From NCBI GenBank assembly GCA_963921795.1, contig OY997648.1, positions 1,772,501 to 1,836,500 of the forward strand: a stretch of 64,000 nucleotides of DNA, written 5' to 3'. Below, one piece after another: positions 1 to 11,360 of this stretch. Source of the DNA: Nannobrachium achirus (Eukaryota; Chordata; Actinopteri; Myctophiformes; Myctophidae). The notes under the pieces were generated by a model that worked only from the letters and a program-made list of their open reading frames with translations, had not been told where the DNA came from and ran no database searches. The position numbers and the translations under genes are program-made. Positions within the stretch are counted from its first letter, which is position 1. The number at the start of each line of letters is the position of its first letter.

Positions 1-278
1 CAACGAACCTTGTGGGGAATTTATCAGGATTGCTATGGCAAAACGCTGAGGAAAAAGGCTACAGACACACGACATATGACATCACTAGACAAACATGATG
101 CTACCTACACACATTTTACTATAGCAAAACGCTGAGGAAAAAGGCTACGGACACACGCACACAGCCACTTATAGGAGCGGTTTGCACCGCTCAAAAAAAG
201 GACAAGACAGAATATGATGTCATAATGGGATGTCACAACGATGTGATGTCACAGATCAGCAGCTATAGACATTAGTTG
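1..278. other. Non-coding sequence with a short direct repeat
   Basis: No credible gene. A 25-bp phrase beginning GCAAAACGCTGAGG occurs at about 37-62 and again at 124-148, each time followed by an ACACACG-type stretch. It looks like the edge of a repeat that begins outside the window. Confidence 0.4.
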
Positions 279-854
279 TGTTTCCATAAACCTTTCCGAA
301 AATAGGAAGCGAATTGTAAGAAATTCTGAAAAAGAAAAAGCTAATTTTGCCTGTTTCCATCCACTGATAAAATGTGATTCTTGGAGGCCTGCTGTAAATT
401 ACTTCCCGACGTGACCGACAGCTTTTTGTCCGCCCCGAATCGATGTCTCATCCTGCAAGTTTCTGCGTCTGGAAGGTGGCCGATCTGCAAGCTCACAACG
501 CATAGCGGATGCGAGCTGCTGTGAGCTTGTAGATCGGCCACTTTTGGCACGCAACACGGTGTGATGACGAAGGGTTAGCCAGGATTTACTTGGGTGATTT
601 GACAGACGAGGCTCGCACACAACAGCACCGTAAAATAAACATCCGATGCAAGGTACAGTAGTGGGGAACACGCGCAGCGCTAAAAAGTCAGTAGCTCCCT
701 TCAGCCAAATCAATGCGAGTTCAATGCATTTTAATTCAAAAGCTGTTTCCATTTCCACGTAGTTTTTTCCATTAGCCCCAAAATCCACCTCCTCCGAGCA
801 CATAAATGTTTTTGCAAATAATGAAAGTTTATTAGAATTTTGAAGTGTTTCCAT
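279..854. repeat. Short DNA-transposon-like element, 'gtttccat' family, copy 1
   Basis: Begins TGTTTCCATAAAC and ends near GAAGTGTTTCCATTTG. A second copy at 53022-54170 shares the blocks AAAATAGGAAGCGAATT, CCTGCAAGTTTC, GGAAGGTGGCCGATCTGCAA and ATAATGAAAGTTTATT in the same order. There is no transposase frame, so it is probably non-autonomous. It carries one of the short palindromes at 482-535. The superfamily is not recognised. Confidence 0.55.
482..535. repeat. Short palindrome family member
   Basis: GATCTGCAAGCTCACA pairs with TGTGAGCTTGTAGATC across a short loop. It belongs to a family found many times in the window; the best copies are at 42700-42780 and 39662-39740. Confidence 0.7.
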
Positions 855-1500
<646 letters not shown>

Positions 1501-1599
1501 CACCAGTATGGGGAGCAGACTGCCATAAACAGGCACGTGCATACATGAATGCAAGTCGTGAAAATAGCCGACCTCCAAGCTCACAACGCGTTGCAGTGT

Positions 1600-1797
1600 C
1601 TATTGAGCATGATGAATAATAATGATGATGACTCATCTCATCTATTGAACATGATGAATAATAATGATGACTCATCTCATCTATTGAACATGAATAATAA
1701 TAATAATGATGACTCATCTCATCTATTGAACATGAATAATAATAATAATGATGACTCATCCCATCTATTGAACAACAACAACAACACTGGACTGGAC
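1600..1797. repeat. Degenerate minisatellite with GATGACTCATCTCATC core
   Basis: About four tandem units of roughly 42-48 bp combine an ATAATAATGAT trinucleotide tract with CATCTATTGAACATGA. A diverged single unit appears near 40381. Confidence 0.8.
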
Positions 1798-1807
1798 ATT
1801 TGACAAG

Positions 1808-1872
1808 TTAGACATTTACTGTAGCAGACGCTCTTAATCCTGAGAGATTTACAATAAGCAAGGTAACACATC
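1808..1872. repeat. SINE/LINE-tail-like fragment
   Basis: Carries GCAGACGCTCTTAATCC and TTTACAATAAGCAAGG. Further copies are at about 37095-37165, 40445-40515 and 40690-40770. A block of this kind (AGCAGACGCT, then CTTACA) is widespread in fish genomes, usually in short retroelements. Confidence 0.55.
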
Positions 1873-1931
1873 CTTATTATTTATAGGAGATCACCACATG
1901 GAGAGTCCACTGCCTTCTTATTCACAGCAGA

Positions 1932-2318
1932 CCAGTAAACCTACCAGCTCCCTGCTTGGCATACATCCTGATCACAACTCTAGTAAACCTACCAGCTCCC
2001 TGCTTGGCATACATCCTGATCACAACTCTAGTAAACCTACCAGCTCCCTGCTTGGCATACATCCTGATCACAACTCTAGTAAACCTACCAGCTCCCTGCT
2101 TGGCATACATCCTGATCACAACTCTAGTAAACCTACCAGCTCCCTGCTTGGCCTACATCCTGATCACAACTCTAGTAAACCTACCAGCTCCCTGCTTGGC
2201 ATACATCCTGATCACAACTCTAGTAAACCTACCAGCTCCCTGCATGGCATACATCCTGATCACAACTCTAGTAAACCTACCAGCTCCCTGCATGGCATAC
2301 ATCCTGATCACAACTCTA
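1932..2318. repeat. 48-bp minisatellite, 8 copies
   Basis: Unit of 48 bp, for example CTACCAGCTCCCTGCTTGGC followed by ATACATCCTGATCACAAC, repeated eight times with single-base variants (ATAC/CTAC, CTTGG/CATGG). Because 48 is a multiple of three, several frames stay open and give a 16-residue periodic peptide. I see no splice or codon evidence that it is translated. Confidence 0.92.
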
Positions 2319-2446
2319 ACAAGGACCTGAGCTACTTTCACCACCATGAATGTGCTTAGATATCATACTGTAGGAGCCGATCTACAATAGGCCCTCAGAG
2401 GCCTTCATGTATGTTCCATATTCTTGTATCTAACGCCTCTTTGGCT

Positions 2447-3153
2447 GGCTTTACACTGCCACTAAAATCTAGCCTGAATCAGATCTGAGTCACATCAAAA
2501 GTGGAATCCGATTTTTTTTAAATAGTCTAAATCCAGACACATGAAATCCGATTTTGAAAAACCACATCCAGAGGTAGTTTCAAATCTGAGGACATCTGAC
2601 TCAGTCTGAAAGCAGCAACCACATCCACCCCATTGAGTTATATGCAGGTCACATGATGCAAGCCACATCAAACTGGCCAAGCGTCACTTGTGCTGCGCAA
2701 CCCGAGCGCGGAGCCCTGACGTCATTACAGAGCGTGATTATTTACTATTTGATTACAGCGCATATTACAGCACGCTGAGCACATGAGAAAAACAAGAGAG
2801 GAGAGAGAAAACAAGTGAGCTAAATAGATACAACCAGAGAGAAGAGCGAAACACGAGTGAAGAAAAGGAGATAAAAAGTTTTTGTTGTCGCTTGTCTGTT
2901 ATGTCGCATTTCCTGAACATGTGATCAACTAGCGTCAACGTTGTGACGTGACGTCATGACGCCGACGTTGTTACCACGGTAACCAAAGCAGACATGTAGA
3001 CGCAGGGCAGCTTTGGGCGGACGCTGTTAAAATCAGTCAGAACGCACAGATCAGATCTGTGTCACTTGCAAATGCTGTGTGAAAAGTTGGGCCAAATGAT
3101 CAGATTTGAGAACCAAATCGGATTTGGTCTGGATTTGACTGCAGTGTAAAGCC
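2447..3153. mobile_element. TIR element (about 0.7 kb, non-autonomous)
   Basis: Starts GGCTTTACACTGCC and ends TGCAGTGTAAAGCC, 13-bp inverted termini. Subterminal blocks also mirror each other (AATCCGATTT near 2505 and AAATCGGATTT near 3115). No transposase. I could not define a clean target duplication. Confidence 0.65.
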
Positions 3154-3482
3154 GGCCTTCGTCACCCTCTGCAGACATGGAGGAGAGGAGAGCTTAAGAA
3201 CCTGGCCTAGAGAAGGCCAGGTGTAGTTGATTGGAGGTTCACAGCTTTTTACGTCTGGTTTTTTTTGTTGCTGCTGCCTCTTATAATATTTTAAGTTCTA
3301 TACAAAGTCTATATCATTGTATGTTTTGAAGCCTGGAACAAAATGGAATAAATCGTTTTTCAGTTCAACTTTAAACCCTCTGGTTTGGACCTTCCTTTTT
3401 TCCTTTTTTATGGGTTTGCTGCACAAAGCCAGTCAGTGCAAAAAGATACTCCTGGTCACAAGGACAAAAGGTCCCTACATGT
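3154..3482. other. Non-coding sequence before the BEL element
   Basis: Short open frames only, with no recognisable protein or repeat structure. It ends in the left copy of the BEL target duplication (3483-3487, ACAGT). Confidence 0.4.
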
Positions 3483-3487
3483 ACAGT

Positions 3488-4413
3488 TGTAGCTGCCCTG
3501 GGTTATGAATAAAGATGAAGCGGTTGTTTCCAAACGGGTGTCTTTTATTTTCGCCTCTTGTCACAATGAAGCATCATCGAACACCGTGAAAACTATGAAA
3601 ATAGAATTAAATAATATTACAAATACATTCATCACTTCATAGTTTCACGTCAACCATAAAAACTGTATTTCCATCAATGGCTTTTCAACAATTCAATTCA
3701 ACAATAAGATAATTCATTAATGCAGTGATTCATTTCAATTTAGTTAAAAGCAATCAATCAATAACCCAGTCAATTTAAACTGCCAACAAACAAATACCAA
3801 AAACAAACAAAAGAACAAAGCAAAATATACAAAACTCAAAACGAAATACCAAGCAACTACAATTAAAGAGCTCCCAAATAATCAACAATGAAGCACAAAA
3901 CCTCAAACAAAGGAAACTCATGTTGCTACCTTGTTGCCGCTAACCGGGGGTTGCAAATCCTGTGCCAAGAAGAGCCACCTTTACCAGCTTCTGGTGCCCC
4001 AAACAGTTGGTGATAGCATGGTGCTGTAGTATAAACAACATGAACAGAGCTCACTCAAACTGGTAAGACATTCCTTAAAGATTCAGATAAATGTTGCAAA
4101 TGCTTACAAACAATTCATACCTGGCCAAATTGCTTTCCAAACAAAGTGTGGAGGTGTGCTGGCCTGTGCACCTGTGTGGCAGCTAATGCTGCTGCTGCAG
4201 TGTAACACTGTGTCTGAATGAGTGAACTGTGAAGCGTGCATGCATCACATATAGGAGCTCTGGTCAGTAACAGGAAGTATCAGCAACAGGAAGTATCAAA
4301 ATAAAGTTACAGGAAATGTCAAATTAAAGTAACCAAAATTAAGCAACAAAAGACAAAACTTTATTATAGAAATAATTCGAGTTTAAAAGTCTCAAGTGTC
4401 ACGGGCACTTACA
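3488..4413 (-). repeat. BEL 3' LTR (926 bp)
   Basis: Matches 21104-22033. The only difference I found by eye is TGTGTCTGAATG here against TGTGTCTGTCTGAATG there (4 bp). The minus strand starts TGTAAGTGCCCGTGACAC and ends CAGGGCAGCTACA. A possible polyadenylation signal (AATAAA, minus strand) is at 3544-3549. Confidence 0.93.
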
Positions 4414-4424
4414 CTCCCCCAATC
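4414..4424 (-). other. BEL polypurine tract
   Basis: On the minus strand GATTGGGGGAG lies directly against the 3' LTR, where plus-strand priming would start. Confidence 0.7.
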
Positions 4425-4473
4425 ATGTTACCAGTATAAGAAAGAACATGATTCACAGCATCCATTTAAAAAG

Positions 4474-5387
4474 TCAGTGAGGTTTGGGAGGATAAATCTT
4501 GCTTAAACTTTTCTTCATGATAAAGTCCTTCTTGTAGTTACTATGACTGCAACCAATATTCCTCCAGAGGTGACAATACCTCTGGTTGGAAGAATTATCT
4601 TCGTTTACGACAGTATTACGATTGGGACGAATCTGGGGGACATTTGGCTTGTTATGGACTGGACCCAGAGGTTTGTTGCTCATGGACAATATTGCTTCTT
4701 CTTGAAGCTGGGAAGGACGACGAGAACTTCTAGCTTCTTTTCCTAGTTTCTTCTTCTGCTCCAATTTATGTTTGGCTCTACAAACAAAACTGCTGTGCAT
4801 GTCTAATTCTTCAAGGGTGTCAGAGTCACTTTCCCGCTCTATAGACTGCTGTGAGCCTTCGGTTGCATTTACATAATCTTTTGTATCGAGGTCATTCTGC
4901 CTGATGTCACTGAGCAGCTGCGAGGAGAGTACATCCTGGGATACATTATCCTTATTTTCAAGTCTCCGTTTGGAGTCAGATTCCAAGACTGTCAGCACGT
5001 CAGTGGATGGAGTTGGCATTTCTCTGACGGTGATGCGATTGATGTACCTTTGCCGATCAAAATGTGGATTTGAAGATCCTACTATGCTCCACCCCAAGAC
5101 AGTTCTTTGAGCGAATGGATCATTGTCGTCTCCAGTGATTACCTCAAGAGGTGCTAGCGCTGCTGGGCAGTCGGTTCCAATTAGCAGTCCCACTTCGCAG
5201 TCTTGTAATGGAGGCAGTATATTTGCTAGCTGTTTGAAATGGGGCCATTGCAGAGCAGTATTCTTGGTGGAGATGTAAGACTTATTCACAGGAATACAAT
5301 TGCGGGTGTAGGCATGGTTTAGTCGGATCTTCTTGTCAGAATGCAGACCTCTGACTTGCAGCCCTCGTACATTCATACTTGGAGTAA
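4474..5387 (-). CDS. BEL gag-protease polyprotein, C-terminal part (split by Gypsy insertion)
   Basis: Continues the frame of 18237-20403. With the Gypsy element and one CCGTA copy ignored, the two parts are in phase and no stop intervenes. It contains the second half of the DUF1758/A16 retropepsin-like region, seen in LLIGTDCPAALAP and RTVLGWSIVGSSNP. A Ser/Asp/Glu-rich linker follows, where BEL pol normally enters reverse transcriptase, and then a basic tail (KHKLEQKKKLGKEARSSRR). The stop lies 60 bp from the LTR, so the whole RT, RNase H and integrase block is missing. In its present context this half has no start and cannot be made as part of the polyprotein. BEL identity is clear; the origin of the basic tail is not. 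Confidence 0.85.
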
Positions 5388-5392
5388 CCGTA

Positions 5393-6304
5393 TGTTACGG
5401 CCAGTGGTCGTATTATTATGATTATTATTTGGTATTATGATTCCATTATTATTCTTATTTGTGTTTGGACTTTGTATAATGGAATTCATTTAGAGTTATG
5501 GTGGGTTGGAATATATATATGATTTGAGGCTTGTATGAAAATGTACTTCTTTCTATTATCAAGGTGGTGAATGGAGACTGGCTGTGGAGTGAATGCAGAG
5601 TGCAGAGTTGAGTTGTGGTGCCATGCATGAGCTTGAGGTGGTTATTGAATGAGTGAGCAGATTGCCAGGTCCGGCCCTCAGACCTGCCCATGCCAGTCCC
5701 ATTCGCCGATACCTGTTGACGCCCAGGCCAGGATTGGCCATCCTGATGAGGCTGTTTCTACAAAAGTGCCATTCTGAGCTAACAGCAGTGAAGGACAGAC
5801 GGCTTGTTTGCAGCAGAGGCTCGATTCCTCTCTCCTTCGAACCCATTGCCTAAGTTCCAGTACATACTTTTGCCTACTTTCGTTATTAGTTCATCTTCAG
5901 TGTATTTTGACTTAGTTTCTCCAGCCCTCCCAACTTCTGTTGTTTAGTATTGTTATTCATTCCTTATTGTTCCACTTTTGTGTTGTCACAATGTAGGGGT
6001 GTTTGGTCTTTTGTTTTGGTCCCCTTTCTTTTTGTAAAGTTATTTAGATAGGTAAGTTAGGGTTAAGTATTTGTATCTTTATTTTTGTTAGGGGTTTCAG
6101 ATTAGGGATATTTTCTTTTCAGTGTAGTGGTTTTTCTCAAATGTAAACCAGCACCTCGAAGCCTTTTCTCAACACTTGAAAAAAAAGCATCAAAATAGAG
6201 ATTTTGTCTCTGACTAAAAAAATAATAAAAGAAACCTTTTTTGGAAAGTCGTTGTCCTGTCCATTTATGTTGCTTCTCCCGTCCCTAGCGGGTCAGTCGT
6301 AACA
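5393..6304 (+). repeat. Gypsy LTR 1 (912 bp)
   Basis: Starts TGTTACGGCCAGTGG and ends GGTCAGTCGTAACA (TG...CA). A TATA-like run is at about 5512-5520 and a polyadenylation signal AATAAA at 6224-6229. It looks identical to LTR 2. The open frames inside it are not credible genes. Confidence 0.95.
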
Positions 6305-6309
6305 TAAAT

Positions 6310-6327
6310 TGGGGGCTCCAGTCCGGT
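6310..6327 (+). other. Primer binding site, tRNA-Pro-like
   Basis: Five bases after the LTR, TGGGGGCTCCAGTCCGG resembles the tRNA-Pro primer site used by many retroelements (TGGGGGCTCGTCCGGGAT, from memory), with two extra bases after the ninth. The primer assignment is an inference from that match. Confidence 0.6.
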
Positions 6328-6564
6328 CTTTTCGAACCTGGTTAATTCCAATACTTTTTGCGACTTTTTTTTCTCGGTCTCGGGTAAAAATTGTCCTTAT
6401 TTGGAATTAATTTGCAGCTTGATTCATAGTATCCCTTAGTCTAGTCCTTATTTCGTTAAGTAGGCTTATCTTTGTACTTTTGGTTACTTCTGGTTACTTC
6501 CGTTTCATTCGTATTGATTTAAAGGTTAATGGGTTCTATTTCTCGATTTGGTGCGTAGACCTTG

Positions 6565-9500
6565 ATGTTGTCTGGCGGATTTATTCTGTTGCACAGGGTT
6601 TGTATTCTATTTCTATTCATGGCTAGTTTGGCTTCAAGTGGGCCGGTGGATGAGCCAGATGAGGTGCATTATTTCCCGAGTTCTCCCACTATAACTAAGT
6701 TGGATGAGTGCACGAAGCCGGAGCTGCTTCTGATCGCTAAAGTATTCAAGGCTGATGTTAATGCTGGTGCGAATAAGGCTGAAATTAAACAGTCTGTGGT
6801 GGATAAATTAATTGAGAAAGGTATAATCGGTGGGGTGTCTGAGCCGGCGGCGATTCCATCCGTGCGCCCAAGGGCGCATAGCGGCCAGGGGGTAGACGAG
6901 GCTGCGGCTTCACCCCCTGGCTACGGTACTAAAGTTTCGCCGACGACTCCTAACAAACTGTCTGAGGGTGACCCAGGGGGTCTCGAGCTGGCTCTCCGCC
7001 TCCGAGAGGTGGAACTTCAAATGAAAACCCACGAAGTTGAGCTGTTGCGTTTGCGCAACAGAGCCGTGGAGCTCGATAGGTTGCCTAACCCTCATCGTCC
7101 TACGACAGTAACTACACCACCAGGTACGTCAACACCTTCTCAGTCAGCCACTGTCAGTGCCTTTGACATGACGAAGCACCTTGCATTAGTTCCTCACTTT
7201 AGAGAGGCCGAGATTGACTCATATTTCGATGCGTTTGAGCGCATTGCAACCATTGTTAAATGGCCTCAAGATGTGTGGAGTCTGTTGTTGCAAACCAAGT
7301 TAGTGGGAAAAGCTCGGGAAGTTTGCGCAGCCTTGTCTATGGCCGAGAGCCTTGATTATGCCACAGTTAAGGAGACAATTCTCCGTGCCTATGAGCTTGT
7401 CCCCGAGGCATATCGCCAGCGGTTCCGATCCTGTGAGAAATCTGCAAATCAGACTCACGGGGAATTTGCCAGAGAAAAAGCTGTGCTATTTGATAAATGG
7501 TGTTCCGCCAGTAACGTTAAGTCTATGCACCTAATGCGAGAATTGGTCCTCTTAGAGGAATTTAAATCCTGTCTTCCTGATCGTGTGGTTCTCTACTTAA
7601 ATGAACAAAAAGTAGATACTTTGGCTCAAGCTGCAGTGCGCGCTGACGAATTCATGCTGACTCACAAATCTGTGTTTCCTTCTCCCTCTGCGCGCCGTGA
7701 CCCTGTGGGCGGCAAGGGGGGAAAGAAGTTTTCTGTGTTAAGAAACCCACCTCAGTCTGATAGTAATGGTAATAGTGGCTCCTCAGAGAGTCGGGAACGG
7801 GAATGTTTCTATTGCCACGAAAAGGGTCATGTGATTAAGCATTGTTCTGCTCTAAAACGCAAGGAAAATTCAGGCTCAGCTAAACCAAAAACTGTGGGGT
7901 TTATTAAATCCATTTCTCCTCCGCGTTCGCCTGTAGCAGGTGAAATGGAGGAATGTTTTGGCCCGTTTCTCACCAAAGGTTCAGTGTCCCTGTCAGGTCA
8001 GGAGGGTGATCAGGTACCGATCACTATACTACGTGACACGGGGGCGTCACAGTCTCTCATTTTGAATAATGTGCTGCCTTTCTCTGAGAAGTCGTTTTGT
8101 GGTTCAGATGCCCTTGTGTTGGGAGTAGAGATGAATTCACTGCGTGCTCCACTGCATAGTGTGTTTTTGCGCTCGCCTCTGGTTACTGGTTTTGTGCAGG
8201 TGGGTACTCGTGAATGCTTACCAGTTGGCGGCGTATCGTTGATTCTTGGCAACGACTTGGCTGGTGAAAAGGTTTTCCCCACGCCAAGGGTGGTTGAGAA
8301 TCCTGTGATCGATTTGGATCAGTCTGTTATGGGCACCTCGGCTCTTTTCCCTGCTTGCGCTGTGACCCGTGCACAAGCTCGGAAGGGCTATGATAATGTG
8401 ACTTTGAATGACACATTTATGTGTTCTGACTCACCGGTGACTCGCTCTGACATTAAGCCTAAGAAAAAGGTAGATAATGTACTGCCCATAAAGACTGACT
8501 TTGTGTTCGATGTTAACAAGGATGCTTTTGTTTCTGCACAGCAAAATGATCCATCTCTCGCTGTCTGCTGGGGGGCCGCTCGTGCGCAGGACGCGCCGAG
8601 CGCGTACAGTGTGGAGGATGGCATTTTGCTGCGCACTTGGTTCCCGCCTGGTGTTGGTGATCTTGGCTGGAATTCGATTAAGCAGGTGATTGTTCCGCAA
8701 CCATTTCGTTCCCAAATTCTAAGTCTCGCCCATGACAGTGTTTCTGGCCACCTAGGTGTACGAAAAACGTACCATCGCATTATGCGTTACTTTTGGTGGC
8801 CTGGGCTTAAATCTGATGTGTCAAAATTTTGCCGCACATGTCATGTTTGTCAAATGATGGGTAAACCTAACCAGGTTATCCCTCCTGCTCCTTTAGTGCC
8901 TATTCTGGCAATTGGAGAACCATTCGAACATATCATTATTGACTGTGTGGGTCCACTCCCTAAGACTAAGTCTGGTTATCAGTATTTGCTGACTATAATG
9001 TGCGCTGCCACTCGTTACCCTGAGGCAATTCCATTGCGCACATTAAAGGCCAAATACGTGATAAATGCTCTTGTTAATTTTTTCTCTATCTTTGGCCTAC
9101 CGATTTCCTGCCAATCTGACAGAGGCAGTAATTTCACCTCAAAAGTGTTTAAGCAGGCCATGGCGTCCTTGTCCATCAAACGCAAACTGTCTTCCGCTTT
9201 TCATCCTGAGTCCCAAGGTGTTTTGGAGAGATTCCATTCCACTCTTAAATCGACAATGAAAAAGTACTGTGCTGAGACTGGCAGAGAATGGGATGTGGGT
9301 CTACCTTTTTTGCTTATGGCAGTCAGAGAGAGTGTTCAAGAGTCACTTGGTTTTTCCCCTAATGAGCTTGTGTTTGGGCATAGTGTACGTGGTCCTCTCC
9401 GGGTGCTCCGTGACCGATTGCTGTTAAATCCAAATGTTCCCGCCTCGAATGTGTTGGATTATGTGTCTGCGTTTAGAGAGCGCCTGCACAAGGCCCGTGA

Positions 9501-11316
9501 TTTTGCCCGCAGTGCATTGGCTGAGTCACAGGGGAAAATGAAAGAGCGATATGATCGCAAATCTGTTAAACGTGAGTTTCAAGTGGGTGACAGGGTGCTG
9601 CTTTTGCTCCCTATGCTCACTTCTTCTCTGCATGCTAAATTCTGTGGTCCATATGTTGTCGAAAAAAAACTGAGTGACACGGATTATGTTATTGGGACCC
9701 CAGACCGCCGTAGAAAGACCAGAGTGTGCCACATTAATATGCTCAAGCCATATTTCGTTCGCTCTGAGAGTGTTGCGCCTCCAGTTTCACCTGCCCCCGT
9801 AGCTTCTGTTGTGTCCGTTGCACCTTCACTTTATTCCCCAGAAAGTGATGGTTTGCATCCTAAGGGCTCTTCTGGCTCTAGTTTGCGAAACTCTGAAATT
9901 CTGAAAAATCTGCCTTATCATTTGCAGCACTTGGATTTATTGGCTCAAGCAGACATTGGTGCTTTGATTAAAAATAATCCTACTCTCTTCTCAGATGTAC
10001 CATCCCGCACTACGGTCCTCTCCCATGATGTGGACGTAGGTGAGAGTTCTCCTATTAAGCAGCATGCTTATAGGGTAAATCCCACTAAACGCTCTTTGTT
10101 TAAGAAAGAGGTGGATTATTTGCTAGAAAATGGGCTGGCCATTCCCAGTTCTAGTCCCTGGAGCTCTCCATGTTTGCTTGTGCCAAAATCTGACGGCAGT
10201 CAGCGCTTCTGTACAGATTACAGGAAAGTAAATGGTGTTACTAAGCCTGATTCGTATCCTCTACCTCGTATGGAGGACTGTGTAGACCGCGTTGGTGCTG
10301 CTAAATTTGTTACGAAGCTCGATCTGCTTAAAGGATATTGGCAGGTCCCTTTAACTGATCGTGCTTCAGACATCTCTGCTTTCGTTACTCCCGATGGGTT
10401 GTATCAGTATACTGTTATGCCATTCGGGCTTCGTAATGCACCCGCTACATTTCAACGGCTTATGCACAATGTGTTAAGGGGAGTTGAAAACTGTGAGGTG
10501 TATCTCGATGATGTGGTTGCCTATTCGGATACGTGGCCAGAGCATATGCACACTCTAGGGTTGATTTTCGGTAGGTTGGCGCGGGCTAACCTGACACTCA
10601 ATCTGTCAAAGTGTGAATTTGGCCGTGCTACTGTCACATATCTGGGTAAGGAGGTGGGCCAGGGTCAAGTTCGGGCCATTGATGCCAAGGTCAAGGCCAT
10701 TGTTAATTACCCTGTTCCTACTAGTCGCCGTAGTCTGCGACGTTTTCTAGGTATGTCTAGTTATTACCGCGCCTTCTGTAAAAATTTCGCTGATGTAGTC
10801 GCTCCTTTAACCAGTCTAACTAGTACTAAAAGGCCCTACATCTGGTCGCCTGCTTGTCAGCATGCTTTTGAGTGTTGTAAGGCTCTTCTCTGCAGCACTC
10901 CTGTTCTGGCTGCTCCAAACTTTAAGATGCCCTTCAAGCTGGAGGTGGATGCGAGTGACAATGGAGCCGGGGCAGTTCTGCTGCAGGAGGATGTCTCAGG
11001 TATAAACCATCCCATTTGTTACTACTCCAAAAAGTTTAACACACCGCAGAGCCACTACAGTACCATAGAAAAAGAGACTTTATCTCTGTTGCTTGCTGTA
11101 CAGTTTTTTGAAGTCTACGTGGGTTCTAGCCCAATGCCTGTGGTTGTTTACACTGATCATAATCCTTTGGTTTTTTTGAGACAAATGAAGAATTCGAATC
11201 AAAGACTTATGAGGTGGTCCTTACTGGTACAGGACTTTAATTTGGATATTTGCCACAAGAGAGGGGCTGATAATGTCTTGGCAGACGCCCTTTCTCGCGT
11301 GTTTTCCCCAGCCTAG
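6565..11316 (+). CDS. Gypsy Gag-Pol polyprotein, copy 1 (Gmr1-like domain order)
   Basis: A single 1583-codon frame. In order: an N-terminal Gag with a Leu/Arg/Glu-rich helix; a CCHC zinc knuckle (CFYCHEKGHVIKHC, from about residue 414); a retropepsin motif DTGAS (491); an integrase zinc region (GHLG, then FCRTCHVC, about 720-765); a catalytic integrase core with D793, D852 and E888; a GPY module (about 1026); then reverse transcriptase with YLDD at 1313-1316, and RNase H (LEVDAS, about 1460) to the end. Integrase upstream of reverse transcriptase is the copia order, but the RT and RNase H are Gypsy-type; this is the known Gmr1-like arrangement of fish and other deuterostomes. No stop or frameshift was found. 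The first ATG is 6565; the ATG at 6619, after a hydrophobic stretch, is an alternative start. The protein copies DNA from element RNA and integrates it. Confidence 0.95.
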   Translation: MLSGGFILLHRVCILFLFMASLASSGPVDEPDEVHYFPSSPTITKLDECTKPELLLIAKVFKADVNAGANKAEIKQSVVDKLIEKGIIGGVSEPAAIPSVRPRAHSGQGVDEAAASPPGYGTKVSPTTPNKLSEGDPGGLELALRLREVELQMKTHEVELLRLRNRAVELDRLPNPHRPTTVTTPPGTSTPSQSATVSAFDMTKHLALVPHFREAEIDSYFDAFERIATIVKWPQDVWSLLLQTKLVGKAREVCAALSMAESLDYATVKETILRAYELVPEAYRQRFRSCEKSANQTHGEFAREKAVLFDKWCSASNVKSMHLMRELVLLEEFKSCLPDRVVLYLNEQKVDTLAQAAVRADEFMLTHKSVFPSPSARRDPVGGKGGKKFSVLRNPPQSDSNGNSGSSESRERECFYCHEKGHVIKHCSALKRKENSGSAKPKTVGFIKSISPPRSPVAGEMEECFGPFLTKGSVSLSGQEGDQVPITILRDTGASQSLILNNVLPFSEKSFCGSDALVLGVEMNSLRAPLHSVFLRSPLVTGFVQVGTRECLPVGGVSLILGNDLAGEKVFPTPRVVENPVIDLDQSVMGTSALFPACAVTRAQARKGYDNVTLNDTFMCSDSPVTRSDIKPKKKVDNVLPIKTDFVFDVNKDAFVSAQQNDPSLAVCWGAARAQDAPSAYSVEDGILLRTWFPPGVGDLGWNSIKQVIVPQPFRSQILSLAHDSVSGHLGVRKTYHRIMRYFWWPGLKSDVSKFCRTCHVCQMMGKPNQVIPPAPLVPILAIGEPFEHIIIDCVGPLPKTKSGYQYLLTIMCAATRYPEAIPLRTLKAKYVINALVNFFSIFGLPISCQSDRGSNFTSKVFKQAMASLSIKRKLSSAFHPESQGVLERFHSTLKSTMKKYCAETGREWDVGLPFLLMAVRESVQESLGFSPNELVFGHSVRGPLRVLRDRLLLNPNVPASNVLDYVSAFRERLHKARDFARSALAESQGKMKERYDRKSVKREFQVGDRVLLLLPMLTSSLHAKFCGPYVVEKKLSDTDYVIGTPDRRRKTRVCHINMLKPYFVRSESVAPPVSPAPVASVVSVAPSLYSPESDGLHPKGSSGSSLRNSEILKNLPYHLQHLDLLAQADIGALIKNNPTLFSDVPSRTTVLSHDVDVGESSPIKQHAYRVNPTKRSLFKKEVDYLLENGLAIPSSSPWSSPCLLVPKSDGSQRFCTDYRKVNGVTKPDSYPLPRMEDCVDRVGAAKFVTKLDLLKGYWQVPLTDRASDISAFVTPDGLYQYTVMPFGLRNAPATFQRLMHNVLRGVENCEVYLDDVVAYSDTWPEHMHTLGLIFGRLARANLTLNLSKCEFGRATVTYLGKEVGQGQVRAIDAKVKAIVNYPVPTSRRSLRRFLGMSSYYRAFCKNFADVVAPLTSLTSTKRPYIWSPACQHAFECCKALLCSTPVLAAPNFKMPFKLEVDASDNGAGAVLLQEDVSGINHPICYYSKKFNTPQSHYSTIEKETLSLLLAVQFFEVYVGSSPMPVVVYTDHNPLVFLRQMKNSNQRLMRWSLLVQDFNLDICHKRGADNVLADALSRVFSPA

Positions 11317-11349
11317 AAACCTTCTTTTTGGGAGGGGGAGGTTCTCTTT

Positions 11350-11360
11350 AGGAGGGGGGG
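11350..11360 (+). other. Gypsy polypurine tract, body 1
   Basis: AGGAGGGGGGG abuts LTR 2. A second purine run, GGGAGGGGGAG, lies just upstream. Confidence 0.8.

Noticed and set aside
1898..2359. 153-residue frame with 16-residue periods (KPTSSLLGIHPDHNSS)
   Set aside because: The unit is 48 bp, so several frames are open on both strands. It lies in repeat-rich non-coding sequence.
5455..5853. Open frames in the Gypsy LTRs (78, 95 and 66 residues, repeated at each LTR)
   Set aside because: Short overlapping frames on both strands in LTR sequence, with no domain. Repetition only reflects LTR identity.
8388..8780. Minus frames of 90-130 residues inside the Gypsy polyprotein
   Set aside because: Antisense shadows of a clearly coding plus frame.
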